This document shows, piece by piece, positions 1 through 6,704 of a stretch of 20,544 nt of DNA; the first letter of the stretch is position 1, and each line of letters starts with the position of its first letter. The DNA is from Betaproteobacteria bacterium. Its GTDB lineage: Bacteria > Pseudomonadota > Gammaproteobacteria > Burkholderiales > SG8-39. The translations under genes and the position numbers were made by a program. A model generated the notes under the pieces. The model was not told the DNA's origin. It saw nothing but the letters and a program-made list of their open reading frames with translations, and searched no databases. The DNA lies in NCBI GenBank assembly GCA_009693435.1, contig SHXF01000073.1, positions 1-20,544 of the forward strand, given 5' to 3'.

Positions 1-143
1 GATCCGTCATGGCTGGCCTTTCGGGGCGATGGTTTGGCTGTCTGCTAACAACCATCCTATCAATCCTTGGGTCGGCCACCCCTGCCTATTCAAACACTTA
101 CACCGCCGCTTCTATCGCTGCGAACCTAAAGTAAGTGCCATTC
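1..143 (-). mobile_element. Left copy of a 143-bp IS end (partial insertion sequence)
   Basis: Positions 1-143 are a perfect reverse complement of 20400-20542, and identity stops abruptly at position 143/144. The outermost bases of the element, read into it from the window interior, are GAATGGCACTTAC. Inside the element, on the minus strand, an ATG at 10-8 begins a frame (M-T-D...) that runs off the window and is preceded by AAAGG. I infer the upstream end of an IS whose transposase is transcribed outward, away from the window. The IS family cannot be assigned because almost none of the transposase is present. The IS lies about 30 nt inside a small ORF (ATG at 177-175, minus), so it appears to interrupt that gene. 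Confidence 0.7.
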
Positions 144-177
144 AGGCTAGGGCGAAATAGACCGCGAGATTGTCCAT
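144..177 (-). pseudogene. 5' stub of a cassette ORF cut by the IS
   Basis: On the minus strand, just after the GTTAGAC box of the attC-like site, an ATG at 177-175 opens a frame reading M-D-N-L-A-V-Y-F-A-L-A. After 11 codons it enters the IS end at position 143, where a TGA follows. The position, a few bases after the attC crossover box, is where the next gene cassette of an integron array would start. I infer the beginning of a second cassette gene interrupted by the IS. The coding assignment rests on position only, since 11 residues cannot identify a family. Confidence 0.35.
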
Positions 178-183
178 GGAAAC

Positions 184-273
184 GTCTAACGTAGAGCCCA
201 GCGGCGCGCGCTTAGCGGACGCATGCGAAGCACAGCTGGCTCGCGCGCGTCCGGCTGCGGCGCCAAGTTAGAG
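184..273 (-). repeat. attC-like integron recombination site (90 bp)
   Basis: Read on the minus strand, the site runs from CTCTAAC (273-267) to GTTAGAC (190-184). These match the R'' (RYYYAAC, one mismatch) and R' (GTTRRRY, exact) boxes of attC. Each box is followed inward by a 5-nt spacer and then by complementary arms: GCCGCAGCCGG on one side and, as reverse complement, GCCCAGCGG on the other. The arms pair over GCC, CAGC and GG with unpaired G and C on one strand only, which is the asymmetric extrahelical-base pattern of attC. The stop codon of the adjacent membrane-protein gene (270-268) lies inside the R'' box, as is common in cassettes. No integrase is present in the window. Confidence 0.65.
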
Positions 274-753
274 AGCACGTTTTGGCTTTGTCGCATTGGC
301 GAGTGCCAGCCGAGCCGCGGACAGGCACCAGTAGCAGAAGACTGAACAGGAAGCGACAGAAGTGACAGCGGTAACCATTAGCTCAGTTGAAGCGCGATCA
401 CGAAGCAACATAACCCAGAAGACCACAGATGCAGCCGCGAAGACGGCGAACATTGCACCGAGTATGCGCCAACCAAGCGGACTCAAGATTGACCCGAAGC
501 GATTGGGCTGGTTTAGGAAAAGCCGCCATCCGACCAACGAACAAAAAGCTGCCAGAATGGCAAAAGCGGCGAGCAATGCAAACACCCCAAGCTCGGGGGC
601 TCGATTAAGTACTGAGATCTTGTAAGACGCCCAAACAAACAGCGCAATGAATGTCACCCCAATCCAGAGCAGTACGCCTCCAATGACTTTGGCGAATATG
701 GCGTTGACTCGCCGTTCGGTCTTTTCAACTACTTCCGGCGGCAAATCACTCAT
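268..753 (-). CDS. Cassette-borne 4-TM membrane protein, function unknown
   Basis: A 161-residue protein starting M-S-D-L-P-P-E. I chose the ATG at 753 because AGAGAG lies just upstream and the preceding 37 codons of open frame are repeat-rich and unlike protein. An N-terminal charged stretch (PEVVEKTERRV) is followed by four hydrophobic segments at about residues 18-45, 54-82, 94-117 and 126-152, and a short basic tail (KPKR). No catalytic motif is visible and I do not recognise a family. The DNA is visibly less GC-rich than the neighbouring genes. The stop codon sits in the R'' box of the attC-like site, so this looks like a mobile gene cassette on the minus strand. An 11-bp inverted repeat (268-278 and 761-771) flanks the ORF exactly. 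Confidence 0.7.
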   Translation of the reverse strand: MSDLPPEVVEKTERRVNAIFAKVIGGVLLWIGVTFIALFVWASYKISVLNRAPELGVFALLAAFAILAAFCSLVGWRLFLNQPNRFGSILSPLGWRILGAMFAVFAAASVVFWVMLLRDRASTELMVTAVTSVASCSVFCYWCLSAARLALANATKPKRAL

Positions 754-771
754 TCTGATGGTGCTCTCTAA

Positions 772-812
772 ATTGACTTGGTTGACATTTTTAGTTGACG
801 AATTTAGTTGAC
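772..812. repeat. Four spaced TTGAC repeats upstream of the cassette gene
   Basis: TTGAC occurs at 773-777, 782-786, 795-799 and 808-812. The last two lie in a 13-bp direct repeat whose core TTAGTTGAC is at 791-799 and 804-812. The block starts about 20 nt upstream of the start codon of the minus-strand membrane-protein gene. It could be an operator or a promoter-proximal repeat, but no partner regulator is visible. The rest of 754-967 shows no gene I can support. Confidence 0.35.
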
Positions 813-967
813 AGCTTGTGGTTGGCAACCACTGCCGCGATGCAGTCAGCCTTCTGACGGTCATCTACCTTGTTTTTCAGTCCGTTATGCCCATTCATTG
901 AAAATCACAACACATCCTCATTCTTCTGTCCTCTCAACAGACGATCACCTGCCACGTTGTAATTGTT

Positions 968-1885
968 CTATCGGGCTGGCAACATGGAACTGCGCGCGGT
1001 AAGCGCGTCGGTGCGCCCGACGGGTTTCCTTTCCGTGGCCGCCGCCAGCTTCTCTTTGTTGTAGCGCACCGGTCGCGACCCGCGTATTGCCATCCTCCGC
1101 AGCACGCGGCGCTCCGAGGGATCGAAGTCGGTTCTCGCATGCAGGACCGAGAAATTGTCCCAGATCACCACGTCGCCCTTTTGCCAGACATGCTCATAGA
1201 TCATTTCGCGCTGCTCGATATGGTCGAATATCTGCGCCAGTAACGAGTCGCTCTCCTGCCTGGGCAACCCCATGAACTGATCGGCCATGAGCCGATTGAC
1301 AAAAAGCACCGGCTGGCCGGTCTCCGGGTGCCTGATGACGGCGGGATGCGTGTAACGTGGCATGTCCTTGTCGACCGGCCCTCTTTTGTACGCGTTTTTT
1401 TCGTAGTCGTAGGCGAACAGAACGTCGAGCTGCTCCAACTTCGAGCGGAGCGCCAGGGGCAGCGTTTCGTACGCCTTGTACATGTTCGCGAACAAGGTGT
1501 GTCCGCCTTTCGACGGAATCTCCATGCCGTACAGCACTGCGCCCTTGGTAGGACTCTCGTAATAGCATTGATCCGCGTGGAAATGCATGTCGCCCTCGGG
1601 CAATTCGCCCCGGTCGCCGTCCACCGAAACGTTTGCCACGTAAAGGATGTCGGCATTCAGACGCGGGCGATTCGAGCGGGGCGCCTGCAACTCCCCGAAA
1701 CAACCGACGGTGCGCCGCTGGTCTTCCGGGGTGATCGTCTGGCCGCGAAAGACGAGGACCTGGTGTCTCAACCAGGCGTGCCTGAGCTGCTGCGCCATGC
1801 CTGGATCGAGCGGCGCGCTCAAGTCGACTCCGTGCACTTCGGCGCCGAGCGCCGCGGACGCGGGACGAACATCTATCGCTGTCAT
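968..1885 (-). CDS. TauD/TfdA-family Fe(II)/2-oxoglutarate dioxygenase
   Basis: A 305-residue member of the TauD/TfdA family, which hydroxylates small acids using Fe(II), O2 and 2-oxoglutarate and in TauD releases sulfite from taurine. The iron facial triad is visible as H103-A-D105 and the distal His in SVLHAR (H249). The 2-oxoglutarate-binding arginine lies in ERRVLRR near residues 260-264. The fold begins with the typical family start (ALGAEVHGVDLS, about residues 12-23). I chose the ATG at 1885 because GGAAGGAG sits a few bases upstream; the longer frame to 1951 has no such support. The gene is divergent from a complete NitT/TauT-type importer, so the pair probably imports and oxidises one substrate. 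It could be a sulfonate, but this family also takes aryloxyacids and others, so I give no gene symbol. Confidence 0.85.
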   Translation of the reverse strand: MTAIDVRPASAALGAEVHGVDLSAPLDPGMAQQLRHAWLRHQVLVFRGQTITPEDQRRTVGCFGELQAPRSNRPRLNADILYVANVSVDGDRGELPEGDMHFHADQCYYESPTKGAVLYGMEIPSKGGHTLFANMYKAYETLPLALRSKLEQLDVLFAYDYEKNAYKRGPVDKDMPRYTHPAVIRHPETGQPVLFVNRLMADQFMGLPRQESDSLLAQIFDHIEQREMIYEHVWQKGDVVIWDNFSVLHARTDFDPSERRVLRRMAIRGSRPVRYNKEKLAAATERKPVGRTDALTARSSMLPAR

Positions 1886-2001
1886 TACTTTCTCCTTCCA
1901 ATCACCACGCGCCCATTGTAGGCTACGGTTTTCGCCTGCTGTCAGGGGCATCTTTCGCGGTGCCAGTCGAATTTCGCGCCAACAGCGGTAAAGGGAGATA
2001 T
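1886..2001. promoter_or_regulatory. Divergent promoter region between dioxygenase and ABC importer
   Basis: This 116-bp gap separates two divergent start codons and must hold the promoters for both the dioxygenase and the transporter operon. Shine-Dalgarno sequences are visible at each edge: GGAAGGAG for the minus gene and AAGGGAGA for the plus gene. A short palindrome GTAGGCTAC lies near the middle. I cannot pick out confident -35/-10 boxes. Shared control of import and oxidation is inferred from the arrangement. Confidence 0.35.
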
Positions 2002-2994
2002 ATGTATTCGATGCAAGCGCGTTCGTTCTCCGAAAAATGGCTGGCCGTAACCATGGTCGTTATCCTGGCAAGCGTTGCCCAGATCGCAGATGCACAGCCG
2101 GTGAAGATCCGGGTTGGTCACGGCGCCGCGGCGGAAGAGCAGTTGTGGCTCATGAAAGCCAAACCCGACGTCACGCAGCAGCAGGGCAAAGCCTACGCGC
2201 TCGATTTTTTTCTTTTTCCCGGAACAGATAAGCGCTTCCAGGCCTACGAGGCAGGCGCGCTCGACGTTCTCACCGGCACGGGCCATTCCGTGATACTGGC
2301 GGCCTCGGAGGGGATGAACGTCAAGGTCCTCGCCTCGATCTCGCGCGAGAGCAAGCAGGGTTTCAACACGCAGTACCTGGCCTTGACGAGCTCGGGGATC
2401 AACTCGCTGCAGCAACTGAAGGGCAAGAACATCGGGGTCAACGGATTCAAATCGTCGATCCATCTCTGGGCCATGCTCGCCGTAAAGGCCGCAGGGCTTG
2501 ATCCCGAGCGCGATGTGACCTTCGTCCCGGTGCCATTCTCCGCCCAGGGCGCGGCCCTGCGTTCGGGGAAGATCGACGTAGGCGCCTTTCCCCAGCCCTT
2601 CGCGCTGATGGAGTCCAGGCGCGGCGGCGTCAAGCCGGTCTTCTCGTCGAGGGCCGGCGTGCCGTTCGACGAGGAACTCGCCTTGCTGCTCGTCAAGCCC
2701 GAGTTCGCCGCAAGGAATGAACCTGCGCTGCGCGCCTTCGTCGCCGATTACGTTGCGGCCACGAATTACTACCTCACGCGGCCCAGGGAAGCGCGCAAGG
2801 CGCTCATCGACGCGAAGATGATCGGCACGTCGCCGGAAATCTACTACGAGATGGAGGATTACTACCGCGCCCCGGATGCGCGAGTCGACGTCGCGTCGCT
2901 CAAGAAAATGCAGGACATGCAGGTCGAAGCCGGCTTCCAGCGCAAGAAGATCGAAATCGATGCACTCGTCGACATGAGATTCCTGCCCAAGTGA
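2002..2994 (+). CDS. ABC importer periplasmic substrate-binding protein (NMT1/SsuA-TauA type)
   Basis: A 330-residue periplasmic receptor of the NitT/TauT class. The start at 2002 follows AAGGGAGA at good spacing. Residues 1-31 form a signal peptide with a basic start, a hydrophobic core (LAVTMVVILASVA) and a likely cleavage after A-D-A, before QPVKIRVGH. The mature part shows class features: a segment on the amount and limits of binding (FQAYEAGALDVLTGTGHSV), the LKGKNIGVNGF strand, and a GKIDVGAFPQPFA element. The 3' end overlaps the ATPase start by 4 bp (GTGA), so the two are translationally coupled. The ligand is unknown; nitrate, sulfonates, thiamine precursors and aromatic acids are all used by this class. 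It is the first gene of a four-gene operon divergent from a 2-oxoglutarate dioxygenase. Confidence 0.88.
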   Translation: MYSMQARSFSEKWLAVTMVVILASVAQIADAQPVKIRVGHGAAAEEQLWLMKAKPDVTQQQGKAYALDFFLFPGTDKRFQAYEAGALDVLTGTGHSVILAASEGMNVKVLASISRESKQGFNTQYLALTSSGINSLQQLKGKNIGVNGFKSSIHLWAMLAVKAAGLDPERDVTFVPVPFSAQGAALRSGKIDVGAFPQPFALMESRRGGVKPVFSSRAGVPFDEELALLLVKPEFAARNEPALRAFVADYVAATNYYLTRPREARKALIDAKMIGTSPEIYYEMEDYYRAPDARVDVASLKKMQDMQVEAGFQRKKIEIDALVDMRFLPK

Positions 2995-3824
2995 GTGACG
3001 GCGCGCAGCCGTCATCCCCTGTCCCGCTCCTCAGGGCGCGGGATGTGCAGATGCGGTTCCGCCGCGGAGAAAAGGAAGTCCTCGCCATAGAGAGCCTGTC
3101 GCTGGACGTCAGCGAGGGCGAATTCGTATCGATCGTCGGCCCCTCCGGCTGCGGCAAAACGACCTTTCTCCACATTGTCGGCGGGTTCGAAGCCGCGACC
3201 GGCGGCAGCCTCATGCTGGATGGCCGGCAGGTCGAGAAGCCGGGGGTCGATCGCGGCATTCTCTTCCAGGAGCAGTCGCTGTTTCCCTGGCTGACGGTCG
3301 AGCGTAACGTCGCCTGGCCGCTGGATGTCCGCGGCATCCGCGGCCGCGACTGCGGGGAACGCGTCGGCTATTTCCTCGATATGGTCGGCCTCACGGCGTT
3401 TGCCGCTCATTATCCTGCTGAATTGAGCGGCGGTATGAAGCAGCGCGCGGCACTGGCCCGGCTGCTGGCGCAGGACCCGCGCATTCTCCTTATGGATGAG
3501 CCCTTCGGCGCTCTCGACGCGCAAACCCGCGAATTGATGCAGGAGCAGCTCGAGGCAATCTGGCGCAAGCACCGCAAGACCGTGCTGTTCGTAACGCACG
3601 ACATAGAGGAAGCGCTCTACCTCGGCGAGAGAGTCGTGGTGTTCTCGGCTCGTCCGGGGCGCCTCAAGGCGGATATCAAGGTGCCCTTCAGCTCGCCCCG
3701 CCCCATCGAGATCAAGAAATCGGCGCAATACCAGGCCTGCCGCAACCAAATCTGGGATTTGCTCCGCGACGAGGTCCTCAAAGCCAACCTGGAACAGGCC
3801 GCCCCGCGGCCCCGCCTCGAATGA
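2991..3824 (+). CDS. ABC importer ATP-binding protein (SsuB/TauB type)
   Basis: A 277-residue cytoplasmic ATPase that drives the importer. The Walker A motif is GPSGCGKTT (residues 50-58), the Q-loop Gln is at 93, the signature is LSGGMKQ (145-151), Walker B is ILLMDE (165-170) and the H-loop His is at 203. The D-loop reads GALDA. Length and motif order are typical of the NitT/TauT family. It starts with GTG at 2991 inside the stop of the receptor gene (GTGA), and its own TGA overlaps the permease ATG (ATGA, 3821-3824). These overlaps imply one transcript and coupled translation. Confidence 0.92.
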   Translation: MSDGAQPSSPVPLLRARDVQMRFRRGEKEVLAIESLSLDVSEGEFVSIVGPSGCGKTTFLHIVGGFEAATGGSLMLDGRQVEKPGVDRGILFQEQSLFPWLTVERNVAWPLDVRGIRGRDCGERVGYFLDMVGLTAFAAHYPAELSGGMKQRAALARLLAQDPRILLMDEPFGALDAQTRELMQEQLEAIWRKHRKTVLFVTHDIEEALYLGERVVVFSARPGRLKADIKVPFSSPRPIEIKKSAQYQACRNQIWDLLRDEVLKANLEQAAPRPRLE

Positions 3825-4585
3825 TCCGGGCCATAGGCGGCGCGCTGCTTCCCTGCGCCGCTCTGATCGCCTGGGAGCTGGCATCGCAGTTCGGAGCGGT
3901 TCCCGAGTACCTGCCGCCGCCCACCGCGATTGCCGCGGCTTTGTGGGAGCTTATCCGCTCGGGCGAGCTCCTCGATCATGTCGGGGTAAGCCTGCTCCGC
4001 GTCGCAGTCGGGCTGGTGACAGGGGTTGCGGCCGGCGTTAGTGCCGGCTTGGCAGCCGGCATGTTCGTTCTCGCGCAGGCAGTTTTCTCGCCCCTGGTTT
4101 CCCTCCTGAATCCGATACCCAAGATCGCCTTCCTTCCGCTGATCATCGTTGCGCTTGGCCTGGGCCACGGATCGAAGATAGCGGCCATCGCCGTCTCCGT
4201 ATTCTTTCCTGCGTTCATATCGTCGTTTTACGCCGTGCGATCGGTACCGCAAGCCTACGTCTGGTCGGCCAGCTCCATGGGTGCGGGCCGCCTGCGCGTG
4301 TTCTTCCGGGTGCTGCTGCCGGCCAGCCTCCCCATGATCTTCGCCGGCCTTCGAGTGGCGCTGGGGCTGTCGTTCATCGTTCTCTTCGCTGCAGAGCTCC
4401 TGGGATCCCAGGCAGGGCTGGGGTTTCTCCTGGTGCGCGCCGAAAGCAGCGTGCGTTTCGATGCGATGTTCAGCGCCATCGTCGTTTTCGCGCTACTGGG
4501 GTTCGTGAGCGACCGGCTCCTGCTCGCCGTCCGCAAGCGCGTTCTCCGCGGTCAGCTGATCGGAAAACAGGGCGCGGAGGTCTAG
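3821..4585 (+). CDS. ABC importer permease, first subunit
   Basis: A 254-residue inner-membrane permease of the BPD_transp_1 fold with about six hydrophobic segments. The cytoplasmic EAA-type loop that docks on the ATPase is visible at about residues 143-174, with SMGAGRLRVFFRVLLPASLP as the core and the conserved G and P in place. The N-terminus carries the AAALWELIRSGELLDHVGVSLLRV pattern in two pieces (an amphipathic lead, then the first inner helix) typical of SsuC/TauC relatives. The start overlaps the ATPase stop by 4 bp. A second, non-identical permease follows, so the channel is probably a heterodimer rather than the homodimer of TauC. Confidence 0.88.
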   Translation: MIRAIGGALLPCAALIAWELASQFGAVPEYLPPPTAIAAALWELIRSGELLDHVGVSLLRVAVGLVTGVAAGVSAGLAAGMFVLAQAVFSPLVSLLNPIPKIAFLPLIIVALGLGHGSKIAAIAVSVFFPAFISSFYAVRSVPQAYVWSASSMGAGRLRVFFRVLLPASLPMIFAGLRVALGLSFIVLFAAELLGSQAGLGFLLVRAESSVRFDAMFSAIVVFALLGFVSDRLLLAVRKRVLRGQLIGKQGAEV

Positions 4586-4586
4586 G

Positions 4587-5357
4587 ATGTCTCAGCGCAC
4601 CCTCGCGCGGGTTGTGAGCTGGCTGGTCATACCGTTGCTTCTTGTCGCCTGGCAGGCGACGGTGATGTCGAATGCCGTCTCGCCCCGCCTGCTGCCCGAT
4701 CTTCGCCTGGTCGCCGATACGCTGGTGTCCGATATCCTGACAGGCCGCATCCCGCTTCACGCCGCGGTTTCAGTGGGACGCGCGCTATCGGGCTTTATGC
4801 TGGCGGTCATGGTCGGAACCGTGCTTGGCTACGCCATAGCGCGGTCCCGAATCGTCGATATCCTGATCGAGCCTACGTTCATCGCCGGTTACCCGGTGCC
4901 GAAGATTGCGCTGTTTCCCGTTTTCACATTCATTTTCGGGATCGGAACCATTGCAAAGATCGCCTTCACCTTCCTCGAATGCGTCTATCCGATCACGATA
5001 GCGACTATCCTGGCAGTGCGAAACGTCGAACAGAGGATAGTGTGGACCGCGCTCAGCATGGGAGCAGGACGCTTCCGTATATTTGCGCGCGTGCTGCTCC
5101 CGGCGGCGCTGCCGGGAATATTTTCGGGCCTGCGCGTCGCCTTGCCGATTTCGATGATCGTCGTCATCCTCACCGAGATGCTCGGCGATTCGTTGGGGCT
5201 TGGGCACTACATAGCCATCTCGAGCGCCAGCTTTCGCGCCGACCAGGTATTTGCCGGCCTTATCGCGGTCGGCGTTTGCGGATTCGCGCTCGACCGGGTG
5301 CTCATCCTGATCGGCGAGCGGGTCATTCCTTCACAGCGCCACGCAATCCGTTCGTAG
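4587..5357 (+). CDS. ABC importer permease, second subunit
   Basis: A 256-residue BPD_transp_1 permease, paralogous to the preceding one. The ATG lies 1 bp after the previous stop codon, with GGAGG of the upstream gene serving as Shine-Dalgarno. About six transmembrane segments are visible. The EAA-type loop reads SMGAGRFRIFARVLLPAALP at about residues 157-176, close to its partner. Two distinct permeases in one NitT/TauT operon are less common than one and suggest an asymmetric channel. This is the last gene of the operon. Confidence 0.88.
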   Translation: MSQRTLARVVSWLVIPLLLVAWQATVMSNAVSPRLLPDLRLVADTLVSDILTGRIPLHAAVSVGRALSGFMLAVMVGTVLGYAIARSRIVDILIEPTFIAGYPVPKIALFPVFTFIFGIGTIAKIAFTFLECVYPITIATILAVRNVEQRIVWTALSMGAGRFRIFARVLLPAALPGIFSGLRVALPISMIVVILTEMLGDSLGLGHYIAISSASFRADQVFAGLIAVGVCGFALDRVLILIGERVIPSQRHAIRS

Positions 5358-5391
5358 TCGCATACAGGACAAGTCGGCGGATCGCGCTATT

Positions 5392-5433
5392 CCCGGGCCC
5401 GGTTGTCGACGGTGTTCTCGTCGGCGGCCCGGG
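5392..5433 (+). terminator. Possible stem-loop downstream of the ABC operon
   Basis: CCCGGGCC at 5392-5399 pairs perfectly with GGCCCGGG at 5426-5433 around a 26-nt loop, starting 35 bp after the last permease stop codon. There is no run of T after it, so if it ends transcription it is not a classical intrinsic terminator. It may instead protect the mRNA 3' end. Confidence 0.3.
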
Positions 5434-5507
5434 ACACCGTCATGTTTCACTTGACGGTCCAGTTGAAGGTGTCGTCGGCGCGCTCGCGCGTGTAGGGCTG
5501 TGGCGGG

Positions 5508-5576
5508 GCGATTTGCGGCTGTCCTGCGCTCTTCGGGCGCTTCGCGCCCTCATGGCTACGGCCAGCCGCAAATCGC
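5508..5576. repeat. Nested palindrome (14-bp arms plus inner hairpin)
   Basis: GCGATTTGCGGCTG at 5508-5521 is the perfect reverse complement of 5563-5576. Inside lies a second hairpin, GGGCGC-TTC-GCGCCC at 5535-5549. On the minus strand an open frame across this block continues to a TGA at 5449-5447 and ends D-D-T-F-N-W-T-V-K, so part of it may be the 3' end of a lost gene. The perfect arms and lack of a T-run look more like an intergenic mobile repeat than a terminator. I do not recognise its family. Confidence 0.45.
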
Positions 5577-5725
5577 AAAATCGTTCACGCCAAATTTACG
5601 GAAAGCATGTTGCACTGACATTTCCGACACGCTGATGCCTCGGAGAATGTTTGATCAACCGCATGTTTCGAAAACTCGAATTTATCGACGACAATCTTCT
5701 TCCGTATCTCGTCAATCACGGGCAT
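5556..5725 (-). pseudogene. DUF4258-like gene broken by a frameshift
   Basis: From the ATG at 5725 the minus strand reads M-P-V-I-D-E-I-R-K-K-I, then EFSKHAVDQ, the start of the DUF4258 domain. After H-A-V-D-Q-T the expected continuation (L-R-G-I-S-V-S-E-M) is present in the next frame, so one base is missing near 5645. The shifted frame runs to a TAG at 5558-5556 without the usual C-terminal half of the domain. DUF4258 proteins are small and often sit in toxin-antitoxin-like loci, but no partner is seen. The gene is both frameshifted and 3'-degenerate. Confidence 0.55.
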
Positions 5726-5898
5726 GCGGAATGGAGGATTCCCCGCCTTATTGATTTCTGGCGGCTCGTAGGGCCGCATGACGTCCGCGTTCAATGGGCC
5801 GCGGGTGCGATTCAAACTGAAGCGCCGTTAGCTGCCGTATTGAACCAGGATGAGAGACTAGCCGCCGAGCGGCGGCAATCGCTAACGCAAGGCACAGC

Positions 5899-5973
5899 CG
5901 TAGGGCGCAGCTTCAGCACGCCGAATACCGGTGGCTTTCCCGCGACCATGGCGCGATGAATCCGCGCCCTACG
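5899..5973. repeat. 75-bp inverted-repeat element (MITE/REP-like) at a gene breakpoint
   Basis: CGTAGGGCGC at 5899-5908 is the perfect reverse complement of GCGCCCTACG at 5964-5973, giving a 75-bp unit with 10-bp terminal repeats. A smaller hairpin lies inside its right part (5952-5970, GGCGCG-type arms). The homology of the adjacent Bug receptor gene stops within a few bases of the right end, and its missing C-terminal part is not found on the other side. No target duplication is visible. It may be a miniature element with a later deletion, or a REP-type repeat at a deletion junction. Confidence 0.45.
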
Positions 5974-6539
5974 ATTATCGTCATCTCAATGCCGGCCTTC
6001 ATTTTGAACATTTCCGTCGCAAGGTGGCCTCCACCGGCCTGGCTGGTGGCCGAGTAATTCAGGCTGCCTGGTTTTGCGCGGCCGATGCCGACCAGATCGG
6101 CCAGCGATGCGGCACCCAGTCCGGGATAGACGGCCACGACCATGGGTATGTGCGCCAGCATCACGATCGGACTGAAATCCTCCAGCGCCCGGTAGGGCAG
6201 TTGCGCGTTGAGGCTAGGATTGACGATGTGCGGCATGCCGATCAATCCCATCGCGTAGCCATCGGGCTTCGATTGATACAGCGCCGTGGTGCCGATGATC
6301 ATGTTCCCGCCCGGGCGGTTCTCCACGACCACCGGCTGCGTCCAGAGCGCAGCCAGGCCTTCCGCGACCAGCCGGGCCATGCCGTCGGTCGGACCGCCCG
6401 CGGCCAGCGGCGCGATCACGCGCACCACCCGTGACGGAAATTCCTGGGGAAATGCCGATAGGGGTGCGAGGAGTGCCATGCCGAGGAAGGCGGCAAGAAG
6501 GTGACTGCGATTCAGGCTTCTACGATTCAGGCAGGGCAA
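5974..6539 (-). pseudogene. Bug/TctC-family periplasmic receptor, 3' truncated
   Basis: This encodes about 187 of the usual 320 or so residues of a Bug receptor. I place the start at the TTG at 6539 because GAGGAG lies just upstream and it gives a normal signal peptide (LLAAFLGMALLAPLSAFPQ) before FPSRVVRVIAP. Family hallmarks are present: APLAAGGPTDGMAR, VVENRPGGNMIIGT, KPDGYAM and the segment ending A-G-I-E-M-T. The usual next residues (H-V/I-P-Y-K-G) are absent; the frame enters the inverted-repeat element and stops at 5913. Bug proteins bind carboxylic and amino acids for tripartite transporters or sensing. This copy lacks the second lobe and is unlikely to work. It lies 165 bp downstream of the dehydrogenase-aminotransferase fusion, same strand. 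Confidence 0.75.
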
Positions 6540-6704
6540 GATATTCTCCTCAATAACTCCGGCGCGCGACGTACCGCTTGAGAGCGCCTGCACGCGGGGG
6601 AGCTCGTGCCCGTGCAGCGCACCGATCAGGCGCTGCTTTCCATGGCGAGAGAAACGCGCCGGCACGCGATCAATCGACCTTGTAATGGAACATTCCGCCC
6701 CACA

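Noticed and set aside
1942..3015. A 357-codon open frame opposite the periplasmic receptor gene
   Set aside because: Antisense shadow; the plus frame has a ribosome site, signal peptide and family motifs.
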